Below, one piece after another: positions 1 through 7,764 of a stretch of DNA of 64,000 nt. The notes under the pieces were generated by a model. That model did no database searches. It was not told the DNA's origin and worked only from the letters and a program-made list of their open reading frames with translations. The stretch comes from Sandaracinus amylolyticus (GTDB taxonomy: Bacteria > Myxococcota_A > Polyangia > Polyangiales > Sandaracinaceae), in the NCBI RefSeq assembly GCF_000737325.1, contig NZ_CP011125.1:3224001-3288000 (forward strand). Direction: 5' to 3'. A program made the position numbers and the translations under genes. Numbering within the stretch: the first letter of the stretch is position 1; every line of letters starts with the position of its first letter.

Positions 1-451
1 TCGAGAGCGCGCCGAAGATGCCGCCGGTCTCCTGGCTCGGGATCATCGCGCCCGCGGGCAGCGGCTCGCCGCGACCGGGCGAGAGATCGACGAGCATGTC
101 GCCGAGCAGGCCCTTGCTGCCGAGCGTCGCGACGGTGCCGCCGGCGCCGGTCGCGGGATCGGTGGGCGAGGTGACGAGGTGGTGCACGTCCTCGCGCACC
201 TCGAGCACGACCTCGAGCTCACCGTTGTCGGTGAAGTTGATGGCGGAGACGGTGCCGACCTCGATGCCCGCGAGGCGGATCGGCGATCCCGGGCGCAGGC
301 CCGAGACGTTGGCGAACACCGTGCGGAACTCGAGCCGTGAAGCGAAGAGCGCGCTGCGGTTGCCGAGCGTGAAGACGAGCGCGGCACCGATGACGAGCGC
401 GAGTGTGACGAAGATGCCGACCTTGAACTCGGTGGAGCGGCCTGAATTCAT
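1..451 (-). CDS. mlaD: MlaD/MCE-domain lipid-transport protein (partial, C-terminus beyond window)
   Basis: The minus strand from 451 reads an N-terminal membrane anchor (hydrophobic stretch about residues 12-28, after MNSGRSTEFKVG) followed by an MCE domain with the typical GLRPGSPIRLAGIEVG and GSKGLLGDM features. MCE proteins bind lipids in the periplasm and work with an MlaE permease and MlaF ATPase to move phospholipids between the membranes. The reading frame stays open to base 1, so only about 150 residues are seen. The MlaF ATPase gene lies upstream on the same strand, about 290 bp away, which supports the role. No mlaE is visible. Confidence 0.85.
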   Translation of the reverse strand, partial: MNSGRSTEFKVGIFVTLALVIGAALVFTLGNRSALFASRLEFRTVFANVSGLRPGSPIRLAGIEVGTVSAINFTDNGELEVVLEVREDVHHLVTSPTDPATGAGGTVATLGSKGLLGDMLVDLSPGRGEPLPAGAMIPSQETGGIFGALS

Positions 452-575
452 GAAGTCGTGAGCCTCTCTATCGGCCCCTCGTAGGACACCCCTCGAACAC
501 CGTCAACATGTCCCCCGTGGGGCGATGTGGGGAGGCGTCACGCGCAGTCCACAGGACGGCCGAACACCACATGAC

Positions 576-711
576 GACCGACCACGACCACGACCACGAC
601 GACGACCACGACCACGACGACGACCACGACCACGACCACGAGGTCCACGTCGACGGCGGCCGTCCGTGCACGCGAACGTGGTCGTGGTCGTGAACGTGGT
701 CGTGGTCGTCA
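576..711. repeat. GACCAC simple repeat with inverted GTGGTC copy
   Basis: The 292-bp gap between mlaF and mlaD holds a run of GACCAC/GACGAC hexamer-like units (about 576-643) and, 30 bp on, the complementary GTGGTC units (about 676-711). The two arms can pair into a long imperfect hairpin. One plus-strand frame through the first arm would encode alternating His and Asp, but I see no good reason to call it a gene. The rest of the gap shows nothing recognisable. Confidence 0.75.
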
Positions 712-743
712 ACGCGACGCGAAGGTGCTCGTCGGTCCGCCGC

Positions 744-1517
744 TCACCCGCCGTAGCGCAGCAGCGTCGCGGCGTCGTCGGTCTCGGGCGCGTGGCCCAT
801 GATGAAGTCGCGCACCTGCGGGTTGTCGGTCGAGCGCGCGTCGTCGACGGTGCCGGACCACACGACGTAGCCCTTGTGGATCATCGCGATGCGATCGCTG
901 ATCTCGAACGCGCTCTCCATGTCGTGGGTGACGACGATCGAGGTCACGTTGAGCAGCTTCTTGGTCTCGACGATCAGCTGGTTGATGCGCTCGGTGTTGA
1001 TCGGATCGAGGCCGGTCGTCGGCTCGTCGTAGAGCAGCACCTGCGGGCGGATCGCGATCGCGCGCGCCAGGCCGACGCGCTTGCGCTGGCCGCCCGAGAG
1101 CGACGTCGGCATCGAGCGCTGGGTGCCCGGCAGGCCGACGTCCTCGAGCGCCTTGGCGACGCGCTCCTCGATCTCGTTCTCGGGCAGCCGCTCGTGCTCG
1201 CGCAGGCCGTACGCGACGTTGTCGTAGACGCTCATCGAGTCGAAGAGCGCCGCGCCCTGGAAGAGCATGCCGATGCGGCGGCGGATCGCGGGGAACTCGC
1301 GCTCGCCCTTGTCGTCGATGCGCTTCCCGTCGAACGTGATGGTGCCGCCGTCGGCGCGCAGCAGGCCGATCAGCATCTTGAGCATGACGCTCTTGCCCAT
1401 GCCCGAGCCGCCGATGATCGTGAGCGACTCGCCCGCGTGGACGTCGAGGTGCAGATCCTCGTAGACCACCTTCGGGCCGAACACCTTGCGGACGTTGCGG
1501 AACTCGATCAGCGCCAC
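744..1517 (-). CDS. mlaF: MlaF-type ABC transporter ATPase
   Basis: A 257-residue ABC ATPase. It shows a Walker A motif GGSGMGKS, the signature LSGGQRKR and Walker B LLYDEPTTGLDP, all close to the MlaF/Ttg2A type that powers retrograde phospholipid transport with MlaE and MlaD. I start it at the GTG at 1517 (VALIEFRNV), because the open frame upstream to 1661 has no ABC-family similarity. The partial mlaD gene follows on the same strand. The first 32 bp overlap the start of a divergent lipoprotein gene (1486-1944), so its promoter would lie inside that gene. Confidence 0.85.
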   Translation of the reverse strand: MALIEFRNVRKVFGPKVVYEDLHLDVHAGESLTIIGGSGMGKSVMLKMLIGLLRADGGTITFDGKRIDDKGEREFPAIRRRIGMLFQGAALFDSMSVYDNVAYGLREHERLPENEIEERVAKALEDVGLPGTQRSMPTSLSGGQRKRVGLARAIAIRPQVLLYDEPTTGLDPINTERINQLIVETKKLLNVTSIVVTHDMESAFEISDRIAMIHKGYVVWSGTVDDARSTDNPQVRDFIMGHAPETDDAATLLRYGG

Positions 1518-1944
1518 GGCGGCGAGCCTAGCACTCGTGCTCTCCTGCACGGGGGAGCGCGACGAGCTCGACGCGGAGCGCGCCGTCGAGATCGCGCGCG
1601 AGCACGCCGAGGAGATGGACGCGTTCGAGCGCTGGGCGCGCCGCGTCGCGGCGGCGGACACGACGTTCCCGAGCCGCGCGGCGCTCGAGGAGGCGACGTT
1701 CGCGCCGGTGCGCAGAGAAGAAGGCGTGGTCGGCGCGTGGGTGGAGCGCGACGGGCCCGATCCGTGGTCGCTCGCGATGCGCCGGCGCGACGCGGTGCCG
1801 GGCGATCTCGAGTGGCGCCGGGCGCGGCTCGGCGGGCTCGAGGAGTACGAGGTCGCCGTCGTCGGCGCGCGCCGCTACGTGCGCGCACGGAGCGAGACGA
1901 CCGGCGGTGCGATGTTGATCGTGACGCTCGCGTTCGAGCCGTGA
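1486..1944 (+). CDS. Predicted small lipoprotein, unknown function
   Basis: A 152-residue frame starting with TTG. It has a short basic N-terminus, a hydrophobic stretch and a lipobox-like LVLSC at residues 17-21, so the mature protein would begin at Cys21. The rest is charged (many Glu and Arg) and rich in W and V, with no domain I recognise. Codon third positions are G/C as in neighbouring genes. The start overlaps the 5' end of mlaF on the other strand by 32 bp. The TTG start is chosen only because it gives a complete lipoprotein signal. Confidence 0.55.
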   Translation: MRTLRNSISATAASLALVLSCTGERDELDAERAVEIAREHAEEMDAFERWARRVAAADTTFPSRAALEEATFAPVRREEGVVGAWVERDGPDPWSLAMRRRDAVPGDLEWRRARLGGLEEYEVAVVGARRYVRARSETTGGAMLIVTLAFEP

Positions 1945-1970
1945 TCGCGACGGAGGGCGTGACCGCAGGC

Positions 1971-2477
1971 TCACGCGTCGGGCTCGCCGTCGAGCTCGGG
2001 CGCGGCGCAGCCGACCGCGGTCGCGTCGCCCGGCGCGACCTCGGCGCGCACGTCGCGCGCGCGGCGGAGCATCGCGAGCAGCGGGCGATCGACGCTCTCG
2101 TCGATCGCGTCGGGCGGGGAGCTCACGACGATCACGCTCGATGCGCGATGGGCCGTCACGCGGTGCAGCGCGCCTTCGCGGAGGTGCAGTGACTGGCCCG
2201 CGATCGCGCGCGCGCCTTCGTCGCGCCACGCGCCTTCGTCGTCGCGCGACCAGCGCTCGAGCGCGAGCTCGCCCGCGACGACGTGGACCCAGACCTCGGC
2301 TTCGGGGCGCACCGTGATCTCGTGGATCGCGCCGCGCGGCCACCACGCGGCGCTGGTGCGGTGCAGCTCGCTGCGCCCGAGGATCGCGTGCGATGCGCCG
2401 TTCGAAGCGCGCGTCGGCGCGAGCGCGCGGATCTCACCCCAACCGAGCCCAAGCAGCGACGCACGACGATCGGTCAT
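1971..2477 (-). CDS. Cupin-fold protein, unknown function
   Basis: A 168-residue protein. The middle (VRPEAEVWVHVVAGELALERW, then GQSLHLREGALHRVTA) has the strand pattern of a single-domain cupin, a small beta-barrel that often binds a metal or small ligand. The usual cupin His pairs are not clear, so activity cannot be predicted. It starts at the ATG at 2477, 45 bp from a divergent lipoprotein gene, so the two may share a promoter region. It ends 26 bp from the convergent lipoprotein at 1944. Confidence 0.55.
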   Translation of the reverse strand: MTDRRASLLGLGWGEIRALAPTRASNGASHAILGRSELHRTSAAWWPRGAIHEITVRPEAEVWVHVVAGELALERWSRDDEGAWRDEGARAIAGQSLHLREGALHRVTAHRASSVIVVSSPPDAIDESVDRPLLAMLRRARDVRAEVAPGDATAVGCAAPELDGEPDA

Positions 2478-2522
2478 GGATCCAGCGAGTGCCCGAGGGC
2501 GCGATCCGATGCAAGAAATCGG

Positions 2523-3353
2523 ATGCGACCAGCCTCCGCGCTCTTGCTCGCTCTGCTCGTGACCGCTTGCGCCGAGCCCTGCGAGGTCCCGCGCCGCGAC
2601 GTGGCGTACCTCGTGACCTCGCTCTCGATCGACGACGCGCCCACCGGCGCGGCGCCGGGGCTCGACGTCGATGGCGTGGCGAGCACGGGCCGCTCCGGAG
2701 GCACGAGCTGCGTCGAGCTCACGCCGGACGGACCGCGCGGCGCGGACAACGCCGCCGCCCTGCTGGTCGGCATCGCCGAGGACATCGCTTCGGGGTCGCT
2801 CGAGGACGCGGCGCCGGAGCTGGTCACGAGCGGGCGGATGGTGCTGCTCTTCGACGTGCGGTGGGGCGAGGACGGGGGCACGCCGACGCTGCGCGTCGTG
2901 CGTGGTGAGCCAGTGAGCGGCGCGATCGAGACGCTCGGTGATCGGCCGCGGGTCGGTCAGGCGTTTCGCGCGCTCGAGGTGCTCGCGGAGGTGCCCTTCA
3001 CGGTCGAGCGCGAGTGCGAGCGGCGGCGCGAGCGCCTGAGCGCGGTGGTGCCGGCGTTCACGCCCGTCGACGGAGTCGCGGTGCCGGCGATGCCGATCGA
3101 GCGGGCGGAGGTGACGCACGTCGCGCTCGCGACCGATGGCGTGGCGCTGCGCGAGGGCTGGCTGGGTGGGAGCTGGACGATCGAGGACCTCGCGGCGTGG
3201 GCGAACCGCTTCGGTGGCGTTGGGAGCGAGGATGCGCTCGCCGCGCTCTCCGGCTTCGCCGACCTCGAGCCTCACCCCGATGACCCGCTGGTGTGCCGTC
3301 GGCTCTCGTTCGGCTTCCGGTTCGACGCCGTGATCGCCGAGCTGGTGGACTGA
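2523..3353 (+). CDS. Predicted lipoprotein, unknown function
   Basis: A 276-residue protein starting at the ATG at 2523 (MRPASALLLALLVTAC). The lipobox VTAC places the lipidated Cys at residue 16, suggesting an outer-membrane lipoprotein facing the periplasm. No domain is recognised in the mature part; it contains a few Cys that may form disulfides. Upstream in-frame ATGs exist, but they lie inside the divergent cupin gene and would bury the signal peptide. Its stop is directly against the stop of the convergent porin gene. Confidence 0.65.
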   Translation: MRPASALLLALLVTACAEPCEVPRRDVAYLVTSLSIDDAPTGAAPGLDVDGVASTGRSGGTSCVELTPDGPRGADNAAALLVGIAEDIASGSLEDAAPELVTSGRMVLLFDVRWGEDGGTPTLRVVRGEPVSGAIETLGDRPRVGQAFRALEVLAEVPFTVERECERRRERLSAVVPAFTPVDGVAVPAMPIERAEVTHVALATDGVALREGWLGGSWTIEDLAAWANRFGGVGSEDALAALSGFADLEPHPDDPLVCRRLSFGFRFDAVIAELVD

Positions 3354-4706
3354 TCAGAAGCTCGCGTCGAGCTGCAGGCGCACGACGTGCGCGCCGACGA
3401 GGAAGTCGTCGCCGAACGAGTGCGACCAGTCGGCCTGCACCTTGAGCAGGTGGCCGTGCAGGTAGAGGTTCGCGCCTGCCGAGAGGCCGTGGCCGCGCTC
3501 GTTCGCTTGCGCGACGAGCGCCGGGTCGGTGCCCTCGCGCGCGACGAGCTGCTCCCAGCGCGACCAGATCTCGAACATCGGATGGAGCATCACGCCGACC
3601 TGCGCGAGGTAGCCCCAGCCCGAGCGCGAGTACTCGCGCGTGACCTGGCCGTCGGCGTCGGTCTGCTCGACGAAGTCGCCGCTCGTCGACTCGCGCCAGA
3701 CGATCTCCGCGAGCAGCGAGACGCCCGCCCACTTGAAGACGAGATCGCCCGCGAGGTGCGCGTAGTCGAAGCGCGCGAACTGGTACGGCACGCCCGTCGT
3801 GGAGCGCGGGCGATCGCTGCGGTGGTTGAAGCCGAAGCCGGCGCCGATCGCGAGACGCGGACTCGGGCTGCGCGCGAGGTCGCCCTCGCTGTCGTCGTCG
3901 AAGCCGCCGAACGGGCGCACCGAGACGCGCGCGGTGTAGAGCAGGCCCGCGTCGGGCGTCGCGCCGAGCCGGTTGCGACCGTCGCCGCCGAACACGCCGA
4001 GGAAGTACGAGAGCGCGCCGCCGAGGCCGAGGAAGTCGGTCGACTGCAGCACGACGCCGACGTCGCGATCGAGCGTGAGCTCGCGGACGACGTCGGTGCG
4101 ATCGACGGTCTGCAGCGCGAACTCGCGGATGGTGCGCGCGCGATCGAAGGGCACGAAGAACTGACCGATGCGCACGTTGAGCTCGCGCAGCTGGCGCAGC
4201 TCGAGGAACGCGTCGAAGATCGGACTCGGGTTGCCGGGCTCGAAGTCGTTGGCGCCGAGCGCGAGCTGCAGGCCGTAGCGCACGTCGGGGTGCAGCACGT
4301 GGCCGGTCCACCACAGGCGCGCGGTGCGGATCTCGATGCCGGTGTCGACCTGATCGTCGTCGATGCGCAGCGTCGCGCGCACCTGGAGGCGCGCGCGGAT
4401 CGAGCCGGAGAAGGCATCGCCCATCGAGACGGTGAGGCCGCGGCCGGGCTCGGCGGTGACGGCGACCGACGGCGTCGCGGGCGCGACGGGCGGCGGCGCG
4501 GCCGGTGCGACGGGAGGCGGGGTGCTCGCGGCGGGCGCAGGCGCGGCGGGCGGGGGCTCGTCGGCCGGGGCGTCGGGTCGCGTCTCGCTGTCGAAGGTCG
4601 TGGTCTCGGTGTCCGCGTCGGCTGGGAGCGCGTCCTGCGCGTGCGCGATCGACGAGAGCGAAGCGGCCGCGAGCGAGGCGAGCAGAAGAGCGAATTGCGT
4701 ACGCAT
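3354..4706 (-). CDS. Phosphate-selective porin O/P-like outer-membrane porin
   Basis: A 450-residue protein with a signal peptide (MRTQFALLLASLAAASL, cleavage after AHA-QD), a Pro/Ala linker (about 25-90) and then a beta-barrel. The barrel has the OprO/OprP-family pattern: paired aromatic strands, VRIGQFFVPFDRARTIRE, and a terminal strand ending in Phe. OprO/P porins pass anions such as phosphate or other oxyanions; the substrate here is not shown. The start is the ATG at 4706. About 60 bp upstream is a strong sigma-54 type promoter and beyond it three CCGTG-N6-CACGG palindromes, so it probably belongs to the regulon of the enhancer-binding protein at 23027-24613. Confidence 0.8.
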   Translation of the reverse strand: MRTQFALLLASLAAASLSSIAHAQDALPADADTETTTFDSETRPDAPADEPPPAAPAPAASTPPPVAPAAPPPVAPATPSVAVTAEPGRGLTVSMGDAFSGSIRARLQVRATLRIDDDQVDTGIEIRTARLWWTGHVLHPDVRYGLQLALGANDFEPGNPSPIFDAFLELRQLRELNVRIGQFFVPFDRARTIREFALQTVDRTDVVRELTLDRDVGVVLQSTDFLGLGGALSYFLGVFGGDGRNRLGATPDAGLLYTARVSVRPFGGFDDDSEGDLARSPSPRLAIGAGFGFNHRSDRPRSTTGVPYQFARFDYAHLAGDLVFKWAGVSLLAEIVWRESTSGDFVEQTDADGQVTREYSRSGWGYLAQVGVMLHPMFEIWSRWEQLVAREGTDPALVAQANERGHGLSAGANLYLHGHLLKVQADWSHSFGDDFLVGAHVVRLQLDASF

Positions 4707-4765
4707 GTCAGCGGTCTTCACGCGTGGGGAGCGACGGCGGGCGAGCGAGCATGCGGCCCGCGCAG

Positions 4766-4781
4766 AGCACGGGTCGCGCCA
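4766..4781 (-). promoter_or_regulatory. Sigma-54 (-24/-12) promoter of the porin gene
   Basis: On the minus strand the sequence TGGCGCGACCCGTGCT matches the sigma-54 consensus TGGCACGRNNNTTGCW, with GG and GC separated by 10 bases. The predicted start point is near 4755, leaving a leader of about 50 nt before the porin ATG. Palindromic sites for an activator begin 13 bp upstream. Confidence 0.7.
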
Positions 4782-4793
4782 TCCACGGCGGTC

Positions 4794-4903
4794 CCGTGGA
4801 ATTCCACGGGACGCCTTGCTCCATCGCGGGGACGAGCCATGCCCCGGCACGGATCACACCGTTGCCCGTGATGGATCACGGCGAAAGCCGTGATCCATCA
4901 CGG
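4794..4903. promoter_or_regulatory. Three CCGTG-N6-CACGG palindromes (activator sites)
   Basis: Three perfect copies lie at 4794-4809 (within a larger 22-bp perfect palindrome, 4791-4812), 4866-4881 and 4888-4903. The last two are 22 bp apart centre to centre, about two helical turns, so bound dimers would sit on one face. They lie between the porin promoter and the plus-strand gene at 5232 and could serve both. The same motif occurs at four other sigma-54 promoter regions in this window. Confidence 0.7.
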
Positions 4904-5231
4904 TTGCGAGGCCACGGCCGTGCTGGGCGGCGGATGTCCGTGTCCGGCGCGTGGTGCCGCCGGTCGATGGGCTCGACGGCGCGACGCCGCGGTCGCCCGT
5001 GATCGCGCACGGGTCTCGCCCGCGCCGAGCACGCCGACACGCGAGATGCGCGAGAGAACGAAGGACTCACCGCGCGGTCCGGGACGTGCAGTCGGCCGCC
5101 GCGTGACGGACGAGCGATGCGCGCGATCGAGCGCGTGCGTCGAGCTCGCGCCGAACGTGGAGGCACGCGTCGCGCGAGCGACGCGCGGCGGGCGATCCGC
5201 GCTCGCCGTTCGAGGTGGATGGAGGACGCGG

Positions 5232-6116
5232 ATGACTGGACGAGCGGCATCGGTGCGAGCGCTTTGGTCGAGCGGCGTCGAGCGCGTGTGCGCGCTCGAG
5301 CTCGCGCCACCCGCGCTGATCACGCGCGCGGGGCTCGTGGCGTTCGATGCGTACGACGCGCTCGCGCGCATCGCGGACGGTGACCCGCTGCGCATCGTGG
5401 CGCTCGGATCGGGCGCGGCGCGATCGGCGGTGATCGGGCGCACCGACAAGGCGTGGGTGCGGCGCGGGCTGCGCGCCGCGGTGCCGCCGGCGAGCGCGCG
5501 CTCGTCGCGCGTGGCCGCGGAGATCGCATTGCACGTCGCGCTCGGGGCGCGCGCGAAGGAGGTCGAGCGCGTCGAGCTCGAGCCCGGTCGGAGCAGCGCG
5601 CTCGGCGCGCTCGCGCGGGATCGCGTCGACCTCGCGTGGACCGAGGACGACCCGGCGCTCGTGCCCGTCGGAGTGTCGTCGTGGGTCACGTTCGACGCGC
5701 GCTCGGGGCTGCCGAGCCCGCGCGGGCCGATCGTGATCGCGGCGCGCGCGTCGGCGCTCGCGAGCGACGGCGCGCTCGTGGTGCGCGCGCTGGCGGCGGC
5801 GCTGCGGGCGTCGATGCTCGCCGACGACGCGAACGTGTGGAGCCACGTGTCGGCGCGGCGCGGCTGGAGCGTCGAGCACGCGCGGGCGACGATCGGCAGC
5901 ACGCTCGCGGAGGCGACGCGACCGACGATCGACGAGGGCGCGATCGAGCACCTCGCGGCGTACGCGGCGAGGGCGCGTCAGCTCGGGTGGCTCGCGCGAG
6001 CGGTGGACGTCGCGCGCTCGTGCGACACGCGTTGGCTCGCACGCGCGGAGCGCCTCGCGTCGCGCGAGGAAGAGCACGACGACGCGAGCGAGACCGCGCT
6101 GCCGATCGCGCTCTGA
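5232..6116 (+). CDS. Substrate-binding-like protein, SsuA/NMT1-type (tentative)
   Basis: A 294-residue protein beginning MTGRAASVRALW at the ATG at 5232, with a GGAGGA-like ribosome site just before it. The layout (VERVCALELAPPALITRAGLVAFDAYDAL early, then GALARDRVDLAWTEDD and PRGPIVIAARASAL) resembles periplasmic binding proteins of the nitrate/sulfonate/bicarbonate group, but there is no signal peptide, so it may act in the cytoplasm. The 328 bp upstream (4904-5231) carries no gene; a weak sigma-54-like element (AGGCACGCGTCGCGCG) lies at 5161-5176 and the palindromes at 4794-4903 are upstream. The family call is low confidence. Confidence 0.5.
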   Translation: MTGRAASVRALWSSGVERVCALELAPPALITRAGLVAFDAYDALARIADGDPLRIVALGSGAARSAVIGRTDKAWVRRGLRAAVPPASARSSRVAAEIALHVALGARAKEVERVELEPGRSSALGALARDRVDLAWTEDDPALVPVGVSSWVTFDARSGLPSPRGPIVIAARASALASDGALVVRALAAALRASMLADDANVWSHVSARRGWSVEHARATIGSTLAEATRPTIDEGAIEHLAAYAARARQLGWLARAVDVARSCDTRWLARAERLASREEEHDDASETALPIAL

Positions 6117-6121
6117 TCGAC

Positions 6122-6160
6122 GCGACGCGCGCTCGGGCTCGACGCTCGAGCGCGCGTCGC
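6122..6160. terminator. Hairpin between convergent genes
   Basis: A perfect 14-bp stem (GCGACGCGCGCTCG and its complement) with an 11-nt loop lies between the stops at 6116 (+) and 6163 (-). There is no T-run, as is common in GC-rich genomes. A bidirectional transcription stop is the simplest reading. Confidence 0.6.
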
Positions 6161-6162
6161 GA

Positions 6163-6453
6163 TCAGAGCGTCTCGAGGAGCGCGCGGAGGCGCGCGAGCC
6201 CGCAGCGTCGGAGGAGGACGGCGGGCTTGCCGGCCTCGCGCGCTTCGCGTCGCGCGATGCCGACCGCGCCGTGGCTGTTCACGTCGGTGAGCACGAGCAC
6301 CACGTCGGCGCGCGCGATGACGCTGCGCAGCCCGACCGAGCCGCGCCCGCCGACCTCGCCGTCGTGCACCTCGAGCGCGTGCCCCATGTCGCCCGCGAGC
6401 TTGCGATACGTGTCCGCCGAGCGGCTGATCCCACCGATGAGCGCGAGCCTCAT
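6163..6453 (-). CDS. DUF2325 domain protein
   Basis: A 96-residue protein, MRLALIGGISRSADTYRKLA at the start, then ADVVLVLTDVNSHGAVGIAR. This is the pattern of DUF2325: an N-terminal GG loop, a central D and an SH motif in a small Rossmann-like fold. The function of the family is unknown. The start at 6453 is the first Met that gives the domain; the longer open frame upstream has no match. It is divergent from the methionine-rich gene at 6699; the 245 bp between them holds no gene that I can see. Confidence 0.75.
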   Translation of the reverse strand: MRLALIGGISRSADTYRKLAGDMGHALEVHDGEVGGRGSVGLRSVIARADVVLVLTDVNSHGAVGIARREAREAGKPAVLLRRCGLARLRALLETL

Positions 6454-6698
6454 GCCGCGAGCGCAGTGCGATGGCCGTGCCCAGCGCGATCTCGCGGAGA
6501 TCCGCGCGTGCTCCGTGATGGTTGCGCGGCGCAGCCGCGGCCGGTCGCGGGCGCTCGCATCCGTCGCGGCGAGCGACGCTTCCGTCGTGGCGGAGGAAAG
6601 CGCGCGCGCTCGGGAGAACCTCGTTGAACGCGTCGCGTGGGGGCGGCACACAGGGCCCGTGGGCGCGCCGGTCGCGCCACCCCCAAGGAGCCGCGCCC

Positions 6699-7094
6699 AT
6701 GATGATGCCCGCGATGCCGATGCCTCAGATGCCCGCGTCGATGCCGAACATGCCGATGTCGAACATGCCGATGATGGGCATGCCGGTGATGAACGGCATG
6801 ATGCCGATGATGAACGGCATGATGCCGATGATGAACGGCATGATGCCGATGATGGGCATGCCGATGACGAACGGCATGATGCCGATGATGCCCGGCATGA
6901 TGATGCCGATGATGCAGTGCCGGATGACCTGCGAGATGACCAAGGACGGCATGGTCTGTCGCATGATGCCGATGGACGCCGCGCAGATGGACGCGATGAA
7001 GGCGTGCTGCGAGATGATGAACGGCATGATGGCGATGGGGATGCCGTGCATGATGTCGTGCAACGGCATGCCCATGCTGATGTGCACGCGCTGA
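6699..7094 (+). CDS. Extremely methionine-rich, Cys-containing small protein
   Basis: A 131-residue protein of which I count 56 Met (43%) and 8 Cys. The first part is low complexity (MPM, MPN and NGMMPMM units); three exact 21-bp DNA units at 6792-6854 encode the NGMMPMM repeats. The last third has spaced Cys (CRMTC, VCR, ACCE, PCMMSC) and looks more structured. An AAGGAG ribosome site at 6685-6690 sits 8 nt before the ATG, so translation is well supported. Met-rich plus Cys motifs are typical of Cu(I)/Ag(I) binding, or of Met pools that absorb oxidants. There is no signal peptide, so it is probably cytosolic. A hairpin follows the stop. Confidence 0.8.
   Translation: MMMPAMPMPQMPASMPNMPMSNMPMMGMPVMNGMMPMMNGMMPMMNGMMPMMGMPMTNGMMPMMPGMMMPMMQCRMTCEMTKDGMVCRMMPMDAAQMDAMKACCEMMNGMMAMGMPCMMSCNGMPMLMCTR
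6792..6854 (+). repeat. Three tandem 21-bp units in the Met-rich gene
   Basis: The unit AACGGCATGATGCCGATGAT plus a final G occurs three times without change, encoding NGMMPMM. Degenerate copies follow to about 6905. This suggests recent expansion by slippage, and copy number may vary between strains. Confidence 0.85.
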
Positions 7095-7113
7095 AGCATC
7101 GCGACGCGACGCG

Positions 7114-7146
7114 ACGAGGCCGACCCGCCGAGCGGGCCGGCCTCGT
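7114..7146. terminator. Hairpin terminator between convergent genes
   Basis: A 9-bp perfect outer stem (ACGAGGCCG/CGGCCTCGT) and an inner CCCG/CGGG stem around CCGAG lie between the Met-rich gene (stop 7094) and the XRE-cupin gene (stop 7153). A short T-rich stretch follows on the plus strand. Confidence 0.65.
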
Positions 7147-7152
7147 GTCGTT

Positions 7153-7764
7153 TCAGTCGCTCTCGATCGCGTAGGTCATCACGAGGTACAGCACCGCGTC
7201 GTCGTCGCCGTCGTTCTCGTAGGTGTGCGGCACGTCCGCGACGAACTGGATCGCGTCGCCGGGCTCGAGGCGATGACGCTCGCTGCCGACGCCGATCACC
7301 ACGCGGCCGCGGTTCACGACGAGGTTCTCCATCGTGCCCGGCGCGTGCGCGTCGGCGCGCTCGATGCCGCCCGCGCGCAGGTGCAGCTCGTAGAGCTCGC
7401 TCGTGCGACGCCCGCCCCACGGGAACAGCGCGCGCGATCGGAACGCGCCGTCGTGGCTCGTCAGGATCTTCGCCTCGCGCGCCCGCAGCACCTGCGGTCC
7501 TCGGGGCTCGCCGCTCGACAGCAACGCGCCGAACGGAACGCCGAGCGCGCTCGCGATGCGCCACACGACGTTGATCGTCGGCGCGCTCTGCGCGAGCTCG
7601 ATCTGCGAGAGCATCGCGCGGCTCACGCCGCTCTTGCGCGCGAGGCGCTCGAGCGAGAGCCCACGCCGTGTCCGCAGCTTGCGGAGGTTCGCGCCGACGA
7701 CGGGCAGGAGATCCGGAGACGCGGCCGGCGTGTCCTCGTCGCTCGCCGGCGAGGGCGCGCTCAC
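7153..7764 (-). CDS. XRE-family HTH regulator with C-terminal cupin
   Basis: A 203-residue protein. The N-terminal helix-turn-helix (about residues 25-80: LRKLRTRRGLSLERLARKSG, then SRAMLSQIE) is the XRE/Cro type. The C-terminal half (VNRGRVVIGVGSERHRLEPGDAIQF) is a cupin that probably senses a small molecule. This architecture is common in regulators of amine, amino-acid or antibiotic response genes. The GTG at 7764 overlaps the stop of the small upstream gene (GTGA), which fixes the start and implies translational coupling. Confidence 0.8.
   Translation of the reverse strand: MSAPSPASDEDTPAASPDLLPVVGANLRKLRTRRGLSLERLARKSGVSRAMLSQIELAQSAPTINVVWRIASALGVPFGALLSSGEPRGPQVLRAREAKILTSHDGAFRSRALFPWGGRRTSELYELHLRAGGIERADAHAPGTMENLVVNRGRVVIGVGSERHRLEPGDAIQFVADVPHTYENDGDDDAVLYLVMTYAIESD

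Noticed and set aside
508-693. A His-Asp repeat reading frame (about 61 residues) on the plus strand.
   Set aside because: It lies wholly in the simple repeat, has no ribosome site and no homology pattern; it is better explained as a product of the repeat.
3387-4871. Long plus-strand open frames opposite the porin, and similar frames opposite most genes.
   Set aside because: They are shadows typical of very GC-rich DNA: Arg/Ala-rich, without domains, signals or ribosome sites; the opposite-strand genes have clear families.
5161-5176. A sigma-54 promoter for the SsuA-like gene at 5232.
   Set aside because: AGGCACGCGTCGCGCG has the GGCACG core and correct spacing but a poor -12 half; GG-N10-GC is common in this composition, so I did not list it as a feature.
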